64,000 nt of DNA from Bathymodiolus brooksi (taxonomy: Eukaryota > Mollusca > Bivalvia > Mytilida > Modiolidae): contig OY804575.1 in assembly GCA_963680875.1 (NCBI GenBank), positions 102,169,505 through 102,233,504 on the forward strand, in the 5' to 3' direction. The notes beneath the pieces are model-generated. The model worked only from the letters and a program-made list of their open reading frames with translations. It was not told the origin of the DNA and searched no databases. The translations under genes were made by a program, and so were the position numbers. Every line of letters starts with the position of its first letter. Position 1 is the stretch's first letter. This document shows positions 12,345-24,211 of this stretch, one piece after another.

Positions 12345-12600
12345 AAATGACAACATGGAGTATAAAAGTGAGTCTATATAAAAAGTTGTCTGAGACCATA
12401 AATCAAAGAAGACAGACAAAAGAAAAATGAGAAAAAGACAAACAATGAAAGTTCCACAAAACAATACACATAAAACTAAAGATTGAGCAACACAAACTAC
12501 ACTAAAAACCAGGGGTGAAGCGTAAGTAGTTCCTCAATTCCTGCTACACTAGTGACACCCTTCGTGTTATTGATAAACAACACGAACAATCGAACATCAT
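12345..12600 (-). repeat. Dispersed repeat D, inverted copy
   Basis: Complement of the block at 4228-4425, recognisable in AAAACTAAAGATTGAGCAAC and AAATCAAAGAAGACAGAC. Divergent. Confidence 0.45.
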
Positions 12601-12780
12601 CTGATATGGGAATTCTGTTGGACACCTTAACCAGTGACACAACAAATTTCAGGTCTGGTACAATATTTTTTCAAACAATAATATTTCTTATCAAACTATT
12701 ATTATTGGTTTCAGAAAACATATTTCATATAGAAAAACAATTCAGCAATGAGAATGAAGGGTTAGGGATAGGGATATAGT

Positions 12781-13018
12781 TTTTAACGCCATTTTCAACA
12801 CTATTTCAGTTATATCACCAGCGGTCAGTTTTATTGGTGGAGGAAACCGGAGAAGACCACAGACCTGCCACAAGTCACTGACAAACTTTATCACATAATG
12901 TTGTATAGAGTACACCTAGCTATGAGCGGGATTCGAACTCACAATTTTAGTGATGATAGGCACTGATTGCACAGATAGTTGTAAATTCAACTACCATACG
13001 ATCATGACCATGATGCCC
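12781..13018 (-). mobile_element. SINE-1 copy
   Basis: Contains GGTGGAGGAAACCGGAGAAG, GCGGGATTCGAACTCACAA (inverted B box) and CAACTACCATACGATCATGA in SINE-1 order. Confidence 0.75.
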
Positions 13019-14864
13019 CTGCAATGGTAATGAAAGATACTATGTCTTTAGTATACTACTCTTGTTAAAATTTTGCAGGATTGATGAATTTTTGTTTAAC
13101 ATCATGTAAGATATATTTCAGCTATATTCATGAAAACAAGATTACACACAAATGTTCAGGTCGTGAATGGTCCTATAGACGGAGGTTTTAGATTATCAAG
13201 GAAAGATGATAAAACAGATAAGAGTTGAATATGTTTCCTTGCAGTTGGCCACAAATAACGACTCTTATCAAACTGCTGCTCATTATGAGTAGGAGCTGTT
13301 GCAAGGTGTCATTTATGAGCAAGTAGTGTGACATTCTTCATACATTTGCTCAGTTACATTCTGTGCTAAGGGCTGAAAAACAAAGTAGTGTATTTCATTT
13401 CTCCTGTATGACCAGCAAACACGTCTTTCAGAGGGGTTGCACCCTACTGCTGAGAAACTAGGTCCTATTTCAATACCTCAGGTGGGGATCTCATGACAGC
13501 ACCATATCAAAATCATTTGGATTTAAATATGTTTTGATGTAAAGATCATTGTTCCCAAACCCTGTCTCAAGTTGTCATCCATCCATTCATATTATTTTTG
13601 ATAGTTCCCCCTGCCCCCCTCACAACTTTTTTGTAAAACTTTTGATAAAATATTAAAAAGAAAATGTGCCATCCACTGTATCAAGTGTTTTGATATTTTG
13701 AATGAGAATCATTCCATTCAAACATAATGATAAAATCGCCAAATCAGATCACTGCATAAACAAATACTAAAATTGATAAATTACTCCAAATAAAGCATGG
13801 ATAAATATCCTTTTCCAATTACAAAATAAACCACTTGCAGCAAATTAATAGTGACTTGATAATTACACAAATGCCAACACACCATAAAAACAAGTGTTGC
13901 ACAACAAAAATATCATCATATAACACACAAATTAATAAAGATACCAAAGGTCACACTGAGCCCCAAAGGGCACACAAACAATTACATAGGTTGCATCATA
14001 ATGAAGTAGTTTCTGGGTAGGTTTTCGTAACAAAAGAATGCCAAATCTGATTATTGGCATAACAAACTCAAAGCTCGATATACACTGTCCTCTGGGACAA
14101 ATACAAACTCATCACCAATTCAACGAATGAACGTAATGAGACCTATTCTTTCAGAGTATAATGATTTAATTTGTTAGATGCTGCAGAATTTCACTCGGTC
14201 CATTTATCCGACCAAATAAAATTTGCTTTACGAAATCTAAATCATTGTCACTTGAGTTGCAATGTAGGCTGGGTAACAATCAGCCGATTCGTTTTTTTGC
14301 ATCGATTAAATATATATCAATGTGTATAGTGAGTTATTAAAATAAAACTGAATAATACGGTTGTAATATAATTCCACATGTATTGCATAATATTGGTTTT
14401 CTATTCAATAAAAAGACAACCATCTCTTTGGAATAGAGTTCTATTTGATGGCAAGCAAGAATGAACTGGTATTAATAAGCAAAACTTTCCCTGTAAAAGA
14501 CAGCTCTGTAAGGGATATATTCTATTACAAAAAGGATTACTTTGAGTAATTGGATGGTCTTCGACTTTAATCAACAAGCAATGAACACAATCCAGACTAT
14601 TAAATTCTAATGTAAAATAACTTTTGCTTGATCAAATTCACTGTTATAACTTTTGTTTGATCAAAATCATTGTTATATTGGTTGCTTAATGTTTTGTGTA
14701 CTGAAATTCTACTCGCGTGAGTCTGTCTAACTCACATGGTTATTCATGTACATTTTTGTTTTTGTCTAGTTTTTGAGAAATATTATTTTATTTGTTTTGA
14801 TACAGGATCCTATGGTATACTTAAACCAATTAAAATCTGAATTAAATAAATATTAAGAATGTTA
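13019..14864. other. No feature recognised
   Basis: I looked for kinase exons on the minus strand and found none. The sequence around 13400-13515 and 14040-14300 is less AT-rich but has no supported frame. Confidence 0.35.
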
Positions 14865-15420
14865 CGCATTGTCCCTTTTTATTCTCTCATATCTCTGAAA
14901 CAGTAAAAACTACAACAAATCTGTTTAGATCTACAGGAAATTTTCTAAGGAATTTAGTTGAAAAAACTGCATACAAATAAGACTTGAAATAAAAACAAAA
15001 TGATCAGTATGGCCGGCCCCCTTTGGCTCCATTTGAAACTTTCTGTCTCGAAAACCATAAGAGCTCTAAGTCAAATATTTTGAAATATTCCCACAAACTT
15101 TCAAAAGGAATCTAAAGAAAAGCATGTTATTATAATCAAACTTCACTAAAAATTCAAAATGTTGGGCATTGGTACATAATTTTGTTTCCCTCCTATCTCT
15201 GAAACCATAAGAACAACAACAAGATTTAATGAAATACATCAGACAGGCTGAAAGGAAAAACTGCAAATAAAAGGTATAATTGTTAGTGTTGGTCTCTTTT
15301 GGCTCCCATACATTTGATCCTATCTTATCTCAGAAACTATGAGAGCTAGGTTACATCAGTTTGAAAACTTCAGGCAAGAAATTGTATAAGGAATCTTAAG
15401 AAAAAGACCTATCCTTTTGG
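14865..15420. repeat. ~150-bp tandem repeat, 4 degenerate units (Pearl-type core)
   Basis: The phrase ATCTCTGAAACCATAAGAGC or variants recurs near 14891, 15045, 15195 and 15329. Each copy is followed by CTTTTGGCTCC-like sequence. The same unit occurs at 21425-21690. No ends were found, so it may be a stripped Pearl-like core. Confidence 0.5.
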
Positions 15421-16544
15421 AAAAGAAGAAAATACCAATTCTATCTTTATAGTCTTTGTATTGACATGATTTGGGGGAGGGGGAGGGGGGAGGGTCCAAC
15501 CAACAATCTACCACCACTGCACGTAGAGATGCTAACCCAAGCAGAATTGTTGAGATAGAAAACTGCTTAAAGTTTAGAATAATATCAACAGAAATAAGTA
15601 CAGTGAATCTTAGGATCAAGGAAATTAAGAGTAAATATCTGAATTAATATAATAATCAAACAGAAATAGTACATCAGTATGAACAAAATAGATATTAAGT
15701 TATAATCAATATTAAAACCTAAATACAGCTCATGAATTGTCAGGTATTTGTGAATCAATTTCTGAATCAATGTGTCGAGCTTTCAAAACTTAGGGTGATT
15801 TTATGTACATAATTATTCATTGGTCCAATTCAGATATATAGTTTATTTTTTATCCAAATTTGCAACCTCACCCCTCCCCCCTCCACACACATTTTCATTT
15901 ATCTATATAACATTATTATCAACTGAATTCATTAGGAAACAATGATTGATACAAGGATGTCCAATTAGAATGAAATACATAAAAATCTATCTTAATTCAA
16001 TACATAGTGTTTATATGACTGCAAGGTTCTTGGTTAGAAAACAAGACTGCAATTAAGCCATTGATTTTCTACATTTAACCCTACTATGGAAAATCAACAA
16101 TTGCTAAATGTTAATTTGATTCTGGCTATATACTGTGTATATTTTTTTAGTGCATGCTGGCAGTGACACTGACAACAGGCAAAATTTCTTTAGTGTATTT
16201 ATATTGATTTAGAAAGCCATTTCCCTCAAGATCTTTCTGTTCTCTAACATTGAACCCTAAATCTTACATTAATATGCATGATATTGATACGTAGAAACAA
16301 GTTATATCAGATATATATTGCATGGAACAAGCCAGTTACATAGAATATTGTAATGGATGTTCATCTACTCTAGGAGATTGTACTTTATGCCCTTCTTTCC
16401 TTTAGATATTTTAAATTAGGATTTTCAGTAAAAGTAATGTATAGACAGGCCAGAGATATAAATGAAACCTTTTGTTCTTTGCCCACAAAGCCTAGTATGT
16501 CCTTACTTTGCTATGATCATTTGGGATGGGTTTGAGGCTTGGGT
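15421..16544. other. AT-rich DNA, nothing recognised
   Basis: Contains a G-rich run near 15470-15495; otherwise featureless. Confidence 0.35.
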
Positions 16545-16781
16545 TATGGAGGTTAATGCAACTTTCAACGTGATTTAAGTTATATCATGGTGGTCAGAGT
16601 TTTTGGTAGAGGATACCAGAGTCCCAGGAAAATACCACTGACAAACCTTATCATATAATGCTGTATCAAGTACACCTCGCCATGAGCGGGATTCGAACTT
16701 AAAACGTTAGTTGTGATAGGCACTGGTTGCATAGGTAGTATTAAATCCAACTACCATACGATCACGACCACGATGACCCCA
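16545..16781 (-). mobile_element. SINE-1 copy
   Basis: Shows GCGGGATTCGAACTTAAAAC and CTACCATACGATCACGACC. The region corresponding to the tail is eroded. Confidence 0.7.
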
Positions 16782-18348
16782 CAAATTATAAGAGAAAAAC
16801 CATTCTGTAGCATTTAGCACCTCCCACAAGTCCAAATCAAGCCTTGCTTTGAGCTGGTCTTCATTCTTTAGAGCTAATTAATGCAAGACAATATGAGTCA
16901 TAGACCAATTTGACCACCTTCAGATGATAACAAGGCAGCTCACAGGTTGAAATGATTTTTAATGAAGCTTTCTTTGTCACTATTTGTCAATTATGAGAGG
17001 TCTCTTTGAAAGAAAATATCAAAACAAATCTTTGCACACTACACACACAAGTACATATACCATTTTTCAAACCTGGGCAACTGAAACTGTTAATATGTTG
17101 TACTCGAACTTGACTAAAACTAATTTTGAGAGACAGACCCGGCACCACAATGATTAACAAATTACAAATGTAGTCTGTTTCAAAATCAGATAGAATATGA
17201 TAAAGATTAGTCGATTACTCAGTTAGTACATTTTTGAACTGAATAATGAAAAAATCATTTAAACAGAGATGGTCAACAAATTCCACCAATATCAACACCT
17301 CAGGTAATTTGTTATCACTATTCTGGACAAGTAAACTGTGGTTGGGTTCTTAGTGTTTAATGTCCCTTTCAGATATTTTTCATCTAAAACTGAGGCTACC
17401 AGATCTACAAGGGGAGAGGGGGCATGTCAGTTATTTTAAATTGGTCTGTGAATCCCTGGTTGTGGGTAGATAGATGGATGAAACCCATGTCAGTGGTGTT
17501 TAGCTTTTGACTATTATTTATTTTCAGTTGTGACACAATCATGTAACTCCAGGAAAAGATGGAGTAACATAATGTGGTTAACATGAAACAAGTGTGAAAC
17601 CTCCAGGAAAAGATGGAGTAACATAATGTGGTTAACATGAAACAAATGTGAAACAAAAATCATATTTTTTTACATGAAAAATCAGTAAAAAAAAATTTCT
17701 TTAAATTTTACCCAAATTTTTTTTTTTGATAACTGCAGGGTCAGATTATTTAGGTATTTTTGCATCTATCAGGTCAATTAATTGTGTGCTATTCATTTAG
17801 GCTACAGAATTTTTTTTTAAAATAACTACATAACCACCCTTCCCCTCTCCCCCAAAAAAAGTTAAATGGTCATTCCCAAAGATTTATTCTATAGTATATA
17901 CACATTTAGTAAGGTCATTCTACTAGAACTACAGTACAGAACTATCATATTGTTCTAGTAATTATTTATCAAGGTTTGTGCTCTGTGTTTTCCATCAGTT
18001 TGAACTGTAATTCCTATAGAATAAGGCTTACAAGGTTATTATCGATCAATGCTTATAGAATATAAAATGTGGAAGTTTCAATAATCCTTGCTCAAGCATA
18101 TCAAGTTATGTATATTTGATCAACAGTATTGTAGTGCTATAATAAGATTTGTCATTTTATATTTCATTTTAAAATTAAAAATGATTAACTTTAGAGATTT
18201 ACTGTATATATTATATATATATATATAAGTATGGTAGATTCTTAAATAAAAACAACAACAATGACATATGATTTCTCCCCCAATTACAATCACTTGTTAT
18301 GATAATCCACATGATCTAATTTTCAATAACATCCCATAATGGGGGATA
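16782..18348. other. AT-rich DNA with a short direct duplication
   Basis: CTCCAGGAAAAGATGGAGTA plus CATAATGTGGTTAACATGAA occurs twice in tandem within 17547-17655 (about 53 bp apart). Nothing else recognised. Confidence 0.5.
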
Positions 18349-18350
18349 TA

Positions 18351-19635
18351 CAGTAGAACTTCGCTGGCTCGAACTCGAAGGGACTGTCAAAATCTGTTCG
18401 AGCTATCGGTAGTTCGAGCCACCGAGGTCCCATAATCTTAGAGAGAAAAAAATCTGGTTCTGACCCGGGGCAGTTTCATTACACTATGATAACTAATGCA
18501 CAGTAAAGTGGGCCTTTCTCGTAAAAAATATTTCATCCTTTAGAAAGTTCTCCAAGACTACGGCTTCTGAATACCTCTTTGGTATCTTCAAACGTTCCTT
18601 AGAAAAACTTTTTCACTTTGTTCGCGATCTATTTTATAAACAGGAAATATGAGGTCGGGTATTAACACTTTGATCGATATCGGTATAATGCTGATTACTC
18701 GGATATATATTTTTAATGGCCAATTTTAAAATTTTAGCCATTTTCTTTTTTTTAATATGAATTTGAAGAATATTTGTCTCTTTTGGTATTATATATATAA
18801 ATACACATAAAAACTAATGTTAATTGGAATTTCAGAACGAGTACATTTCTTTTGTTTTTGGTATTTAGATGAACCTTGAGACTACGCAGTTTGGTATTAT
18901 TTGATCCCAGCAACTATAAAAATAAAAATAATAATCTCAATAATAATAATTCATGTAATAACAATTTTAAATTTTAAATATTGTTTTAATCAACTTTATT
19001 AAGATTGTAAACATTTGATTGTTTTAATTATTGTCGAGTGTATGCTCGGCTTGGTACAATCAGTGACACAGGTCTCGACACGGGTCTCGGGTTCAATAAC
19101 TGTTCTTTCTTAATCGTAATTATTGGTCAATAATCAAGCCACAGTTGAATTTAATGACTAACTAGGAAGAACTGTTTTAGATACCTAAAACTTATGTCTC
19201 CCCTTAATGCGGCCATCTGTACAACAATCAGTTACACATGATGAGTTGAATGATACTATTTAAAAACCAATTATTTGACCTTGAGGTCAAAGGTCAAGGT
19301 CCCACACCGCCTTATGGTCATGCACCCACATACCAAATATCATTGACCTATCTCAAAAGACAAAAATGTTATGTTTTCACACCTTGCAGTAAGCACATTC
19401 AACTGTAACATACATCTGTCAATTAAATTGCCATGTTCGAGTTTGGCATGGTAAAACTCCTGATTTTATTATTGACGGGACCATTTATTTAGTTAGACTG
19501 TTCGAGGTATCGGTGTTCGAGCGAAAGGAGTTTTTTTTACTTAGAAATATAGGGAAAATTTACCTGACTTTCAAATCAGTTCGAGCCATCCATGGTATTC
19601 GACCCATCTGAGTTCGAGGCACCGAGGTTTAACTG
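18351..19635. mobile_element. Tigger/pogo-like (Tc1-mariner) element, 1285 bp
   Basis: Left end CAGTAGAACTTCGCTGGC at 18351; right end, read inward, CAGTTAAACCTCGGTGCC at 19635. Both continue into CTCGAACTC repeats. Each end is flanked by TA (18349-18350, 19636-19637). Repeated GTTCGAG.TATCGG subterminal motifs are typical of Tigger-type ends. No transposase frame remains. A single Pearl-type core unit (19265-19440) sits inside. Confidence 0.65.
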
Positions 19636-19639
19636 TACT

Positions 19640-20640
19640 ATCAATCAAGTGGAAAAAATAGGTGTGTATCTTATTAACCTTACTGACCCAATTGTTTTTT
19701 CTCTCATGTAATACTAATTGTTTTTCGATTTGAAGCAAACAATCCATTTTCAGAAAGAATATGGATTGAAATTTGAACTGCAACAATGAATTTATAATTT
19801 TCTACTAAATAGTGTAACTGTAAACAGATTGCAAAACCATAAATTTATTCAATCTCAAAATAACATTTCAACTATTTTTGCACAACAAAACCAACTTAAA
19901 ATTTGCATAAAACCCAAGATGGAAGTTCTAAATTTGACTTACGTAAATGGTCTGGCCACAAATTTTTTTTTCAGAGCATCATTTTCAAGGATATTATTTT
20001 TGTCAGAGTTTGGGTGATTTTCGGTATGATTGTACTCGCTACAACTGGTACTATAACACAACCTTTGCCTTCTACCATAACAACTATGTTATTGAATTAA
20101 GCCAGACTATAATCACACATGACAGGAAACAAAGACTCTGATAAAACATTGGTCATCACTGACATTTTAATGGAATCTCAGACGATCTATTTGTAAATTG
20201 TCACATAATATACCGTTACTATTTCTCCCCTTGGACAAACAATTTTTTCTTACATTAAAGAACTGACAAGTTGTAAATTATTGTCTCCCCTCGGACAAAA
20301 AAAAATATCTTGTTATCTGCATGCTTTCCGACTTTGTAATCCCTTGGATATGATTATTTCCAGAAGATTGTAAATTCTTTGAAATATGGTCTCTCTCATT
20401 AAGGACAGGGATTCTTTTGAAATTCTAATACGATTTGCCCGATTATTCTTGCAAAATGTCTGTTATTGGAAAACTGGAAACTTGTAAAAATGATGTTTGT
20501 CATCATCGTGTAGACATCTTTAATAATCCATGTGATAAACTATATATGTATCAAATTCTCCTTCTTTTAAGTTGGTAACATTTAAAAAAAAAGTGATAAA
20601 GTTAACTTTGCACTGTATATCATAGGATATCAACATCACC
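19640..20640. other. AT-rich DNA, nothing recognised
   Basis: Short frames at 19829-20141 have no coding character that I can support. Confidence 0.35.
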
Positions 20641-20642
20641 GT

Positions 20643-21075
20643 AAACAGCTGTCTAAACCGAACCTTGTGGAACCAGCTTCCGTGTTCCAAATAGGCAGGT
20701 GTTCAGTTTACACAATTCACAAAGATTTCCCACATTGGGACTTAAAGTTTGGCTTTGACAGGTTTCAGTGTATACAATATTGTACATACGTGAAATATCT
20801 GATGCATTGCTTTGTAACTTGCCAGTAACTTTTCCTTGGTAAAATCGGGTGTATTGCGTACTCATTCAAAATAGTGTCAAATCCTCATTACAATGATATT
20901 TTTTTTCTCTATTACTAGTACTTCCTTGGAACCAACTTTTATGTTCGAAATAGACAGGTGTTCAGTTTATACAGGATACATGAACAAAGATTTCCTACAT
21001 TGGGACTTTCATTCGGTTTATACAGGATTTCGGTTTATTCAGTGTTCAATTTAGACAGGTTTCATCGTATTATCT
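20643..21075. mobile_element. Decayed inverted-repeat element
   Basis: Left edge CAGCTGTCTAAACCGAACC (about 20646) is inverted relative to AATTTAGACAGGTTTCATCG near 21048. Inside, AACAAAGATTTCC(C/T)ACATTGGGACTT occurs twice. A fragment of the same family lies at 33990-34110. Ends too degraded for a target duplication. Confidence 0.45.
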
Positions 21076-21182
21076 GTAACATTTATGGATGAGAAAAAAA
21101 ACAATAGTAGAAGAAATATATATTTTTAGATAGTGGATCATCCACATTTGGTGTGGAATAATCCGAAAATCATAGTCCCTAC

Positions 21183-21311
21183 CTTTAAAGTTTCATATAA
21201 TCTGATGATATTTGGATGTCTAAGCTGTCCCAGTATTCTAGCTTCTCGATGCAGATTCTGTTGAACATATTCCTCTTTTATTTTTCTTGTATCTATAATT
21301 TTTATAGCCAC
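21183..21311 (-). CDS. Protein kinase exon 2 (AMPK-related, HUNK-like)
   Basis: This 129-bp minus-strand exon encodes 43 residues starting VAIKIIDTRKIKEEYVQ and ending RHPNIIRLYETLK. It supplies the ATP-anchoring lysine (VAIK, protein position 41), the alpha-C glutamate in HREARIL (position 60) and the HPN motif (69-71). Upstream lies a T-rich tract and TTGCAATAG acceptor; the donor reads AAG|GTAGGG. Both boundaries are phase 0 and join exon 1 (47407-47517) in frame. The YV..NL.RE..I....RHPNI pattern resembles HUNK more than MARK, SIK, BRSK or AMPK as I remember them, but subfamily assignment is tentative. The catalytic loop and DFG exons were not found in the window. An ATP-dependent Ser/Thr kinase activity is inferred from the family. 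Confidence 0.85.
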
Positions 21312-21377
21312 CTATTGCAAAAAAAATAAAAAAAAACATTTTATTATTCCAAACAAGTAAAATATTACATAAAAAAA

Positions 21378-21690
21378 CTAGAGGCTCACCTGGTCATTCA
21401 TACAGGTTCACATAAGTCTAGATTTGAGAATTTTATTTTTTATTCATTTCAGATATGGTTCTATGTTAATCTTTAATCCATTAAAATAGGACTTTTGATC
21501 CTCTCAAATCTCTGGAATGGTATGAGCAAAAGCAAATCTGTTGGAATCCATCCAGAAAGGATTTTTAAAAAGGAATTCAGTGGGAAAAATTGCATACAAA
21601 TCCGACTTAATTTTTTTTTAAATATATCATTCTGGGTGTTGGTTCCTTTTGGCCTCCTTTGATCCATTTAATCTCAGGAACCATAATTTT
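21378..21690 (+). repeat. Pearl-like left end with ~150-bp core units
   Basis: Begins GAGGCTCACCTGGTCATTC, like the left ends near 30022 and 62712, then two degenerate units of the 14865-15420 repeat type. No right end visible. Confidence 0.4.
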
Positions 21691-21771
21691 GTTGATAAAT
21701 ACAAACAGGAAATGTCCTGGGAATCTAAAGATTATAAGAGGGGAGATACTGTAAACAAATTTTAAACAATA

Positions 21772-21975
21772 TTTCACTTCTATTGTGGCAGTCCATATAT
21801 TGGTGGAAGGAAAAAATAGGAGTTTAAGGAAACAAGCACCGACAAACTCAATCACATAAAATTGTAGGGGGGATAACTCACCATGGACTGAAGTCAAACT
21901 TTTAGTGATGATAGGTGTTTACAGCAAGTACTATAGATGTTAACCCACCTTTTATATGGTCATGACCATTCCTTC
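21772..21975 (-). mobile_element. Degenerate SINE-1 copy
   Basis: Only scattered blocks survive (GTGGCAGTCC, TTGGTGGAAGG, AACTTTTAGTGATGATAGG, ATATGGTCATGACC), in the SINE-1 order. Confidence 0.45.
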
Positions 21976-22128
21976 CAACACACTTCTTTAATTTATTGTT
22001 TTTAAATATGTTTTCACATTAATTTAATCTAACAATTTTGTCCTGCACCTTCATAGCTTTTTTTAATGACTTGATGATGACATTGGAAGAACAATTATTC
22101 CTTAGTGAAAAGACCAAAAGCTAATAAT

Positions 22129-23060
22129 AATAATATAATAATAATAATAATAAATTCTTTATTTATAGAGGGTTACACAGTTAGTTAACAACTAATCTTC
22201 CCTGAGGCCCTCATTGACATATTTAAACATGCATTGTAAAGTACACAATATAAAGTTACACAATACATTGTAATAAGTATACACAAAAGATTTAGTAAAC
22301 ATTTAATGGTAAATTAAGGTACATCATCATTTAAAATGAGACTTTTAACTTTTGTCTTAAATGCATTATGAGAAGAAGCTTGCCGTATCGAAAATGGAAG
22401 TTCATTCCATAGCTTTGGTCCAGAGTATGTAAAAGTTTTCTTAAAAAGTTCAGTTTTTGCCTTTGGGATATGTAATTTTTCACTTACAACATTTCGGAGA
22501 GAGTATGGATTTCTATCAGACAAGTACTGGATTTTATTTTTTAAATATATAGGTGCTTCATTCTTTAGACATTTTGAAACAAGAAGATATTTATGATATT
22601 TGATTCTTTGTTCAATACTCATCCATCCTAGTTGTTTAAATAGAGGTTCAGATGGTGCTATGGGATCTTGATCTAATATCAATCTTGCTGTTCTTTTTTG
22701 CAATTTAAGAATGCGATTAAGTCCCTCATTTGAACAATTTCCCCAAACAACACAGCAATAATCAATTAAAGGCAAAATGTAACCTGAATAAAAAAGTTGC
22801 CTTGATTCAAGGTTTAAATATTTCTTAATTTTTGAAAGAAGGTAGATTTTTGATGATATTTTAGAACAGACTTGATCAATTTGGTTTTTCCAATTTAGAT
22901 TTGAGTCAATTTTGATGCCAAGTAATTTTTCACAAGCAGAATGTTGTAATTGTTCAGAATTAATAGTCAAGTATAGTTCTTCATTTTGAAATGCAGTTTT
23001 TGCTTTGTTCCAACAGTAATACATTTAGTTTTATTACAATTTATAAACATATTAATGATA
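22129..23060 (-). mobile_element. 5'-truncated non-LTR retrotransposon with (ATT)n tail
   Basis: On the minus strand a reverse-transcriptase C-terminal frame (22314-23024) is followed by a ~160-bp 3' UTR ending AATAAAGAATT and a (ATT)n run at 22129-22155. The 5' end is lost near 23060, typical of target-primed integration. The simple-repeat tail suggests a CR1/L2/Rex1-like clade rather than L1. Confidence 0.8.
22314..23024 (-). CDS. Reverse transcriptase C-terminal domain, non-LTR retrotransposon (236 aa, truncated)
   Basis: The frame encodes the thumb and C-terminal region that follows the RT palm in Jockey/CR1/L2-type elements. Visible hallmarks in order: EKLLGIKIDSNLNWKNQI (residues ~33-50), LYSG-like FYSGYILPLIDYCCVVWG (~78-95), LQKRTARLIL (~107-116), then the R..YH..L..KCL.NEAPIYL segment (~140-160) and the terminal GPKLWNELP (~204-212). 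The catalytic YADD part is absent: the copy is 5' truncated near 23060. Just upstream, NCNKTKCITVG in another frame looks like the preceding KTK motif, so a frameshift separates it from this frame. It is a dead copy inside kinase intron 1, transcribed antisense to its own promoter if it ever had one. Confidence 0.85.
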   Translation of the reverse strand: MYYCWNKAKTAFQNEELYLTINSEQLQHSACEKLLGIKIDSNLNWKNQIDQVCSKISSKIYLLSKIKKYLNLESRQLFYSGYILPLIDYCCVVWGNCSNEGLNRILKLQKRTARLILDQDPIAPSEPLFKQLGWMSIEQRIKYHKYLLVSKCLKNEAPIYLKNKIQYLSDRNPYSLRNVVSEKLHIPKAKTELFKKTFTYSGPKLWNELPFSIRQASSHNAFKTKVKSLILNDDVP

Positions 23061-23159
23061 TGTTACCGATGTCAGTAAGGACAACAATTTCATATCTATG
23101 TAATTAAACATGTAAAAGTGGCACAGTCCTGCCAAGTGTCACACATTCAGCATGTGGGA

Positions 23160-23251
23160 GTTTAACACCACTTTCAACATTTTTTCAGTTATATTGTGGC
23201 GGTCAGTTTTATTGATGGAGGAAACTAGAGTACCCGGAGAAAATCACTGAA
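23160..23251 (-). mobile_element. SINE-1 tail fragment
   Basis: TTTAACACCACTTTCAACA through AGAGTACCCGGAGAAAATC matches the tail-side half of SINE-1; the head is missing. Confidence 0.65.
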
Positions 23252-24205
23252 ATGGGGAATTTTTTGGGTGCAATCCATACATGTACATACATTATTTCTG
23301 TAAAGGGCCGTTTTAAGATTCTTCTGTACAAATGACCAGATAGTTTCAAATTTTATCATCATATTTCATTCAGCCAATCTGATACTATTCTTGGTCGCTT
23401 AGTAACCACTTTGGATCATAATGAATAACATAAAAAAAGTGTTTCTAAGAAAATTGAAATTAACGAACAATGGACTACAAGTGACAACAAATGTTTAATT
23501 TCTTCTGCCACTAAGTTGTCCCTTAAAAAACTGCCATATATAGTCTCTATCACAGTAAACAAAAGGCACTGTAAGTTAAATTAAATGACTTTTAATTCAG
23601 TCTTTAAATTCATCTGCTTGAAAGACTTTATAACTAACTAGCAGATTTGTTAATTTTTTTGCAAATAAAAAGATCTCACGATGGAGTTGTTGATGGAAGT
23701 AGTACACAGACAATAATTTTACTTATATTTAGTTAGAAATTGACAATTATTGTTCTGGTGCAAGTTACATGTATTTCAACATATACACTGGTATTTTGAT
23801 TTCTCATGTAAGTTTCAAGTTAACATATACTGGTAGAGATATAATAGAGATTTAGACCTTAGTAGCTATCTGACATTGAACTTGTAAATATTTAAAGTCA
23901 TATTCTTAAATTAAACTGAACCAATGCAATCAGATCAATAAAAGAACTGTTCAGAGGTATTTTCTGATATTCATTTGCATATTTACACATCCTTGTGTGT
24001 TAACTAAACATGGGTTTGGTGATTGGAAGTTGGAACACATTATATTCAATCTGTCCAACGTTTCAGATAGACACACTAAATGTAGAACAACAATAAAAAC
24101 GCTGTTCCTTTATTTTAATTTGTGCCCAAGCGTAATTTTGGATATTCTCTCATGCTCATTTACATCCATATCCTTTCTAAATAACTATGACCGAAAAAAT
24201 ATACA
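23252..24205. other. AT-rich intronic DNA, nothing recognised
   Basis: No element ends or supported frames. Confidence 0.35.
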
Positions 24206-24211
24206 TGTGTC

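Noticed and set aside
1..21182. Further kinase exons (HRDLK, DFG) on the minus strand
   Set aside because: I searched by eye for reverse complements of these motifs with splice sites and found none; they may lie left of the window.
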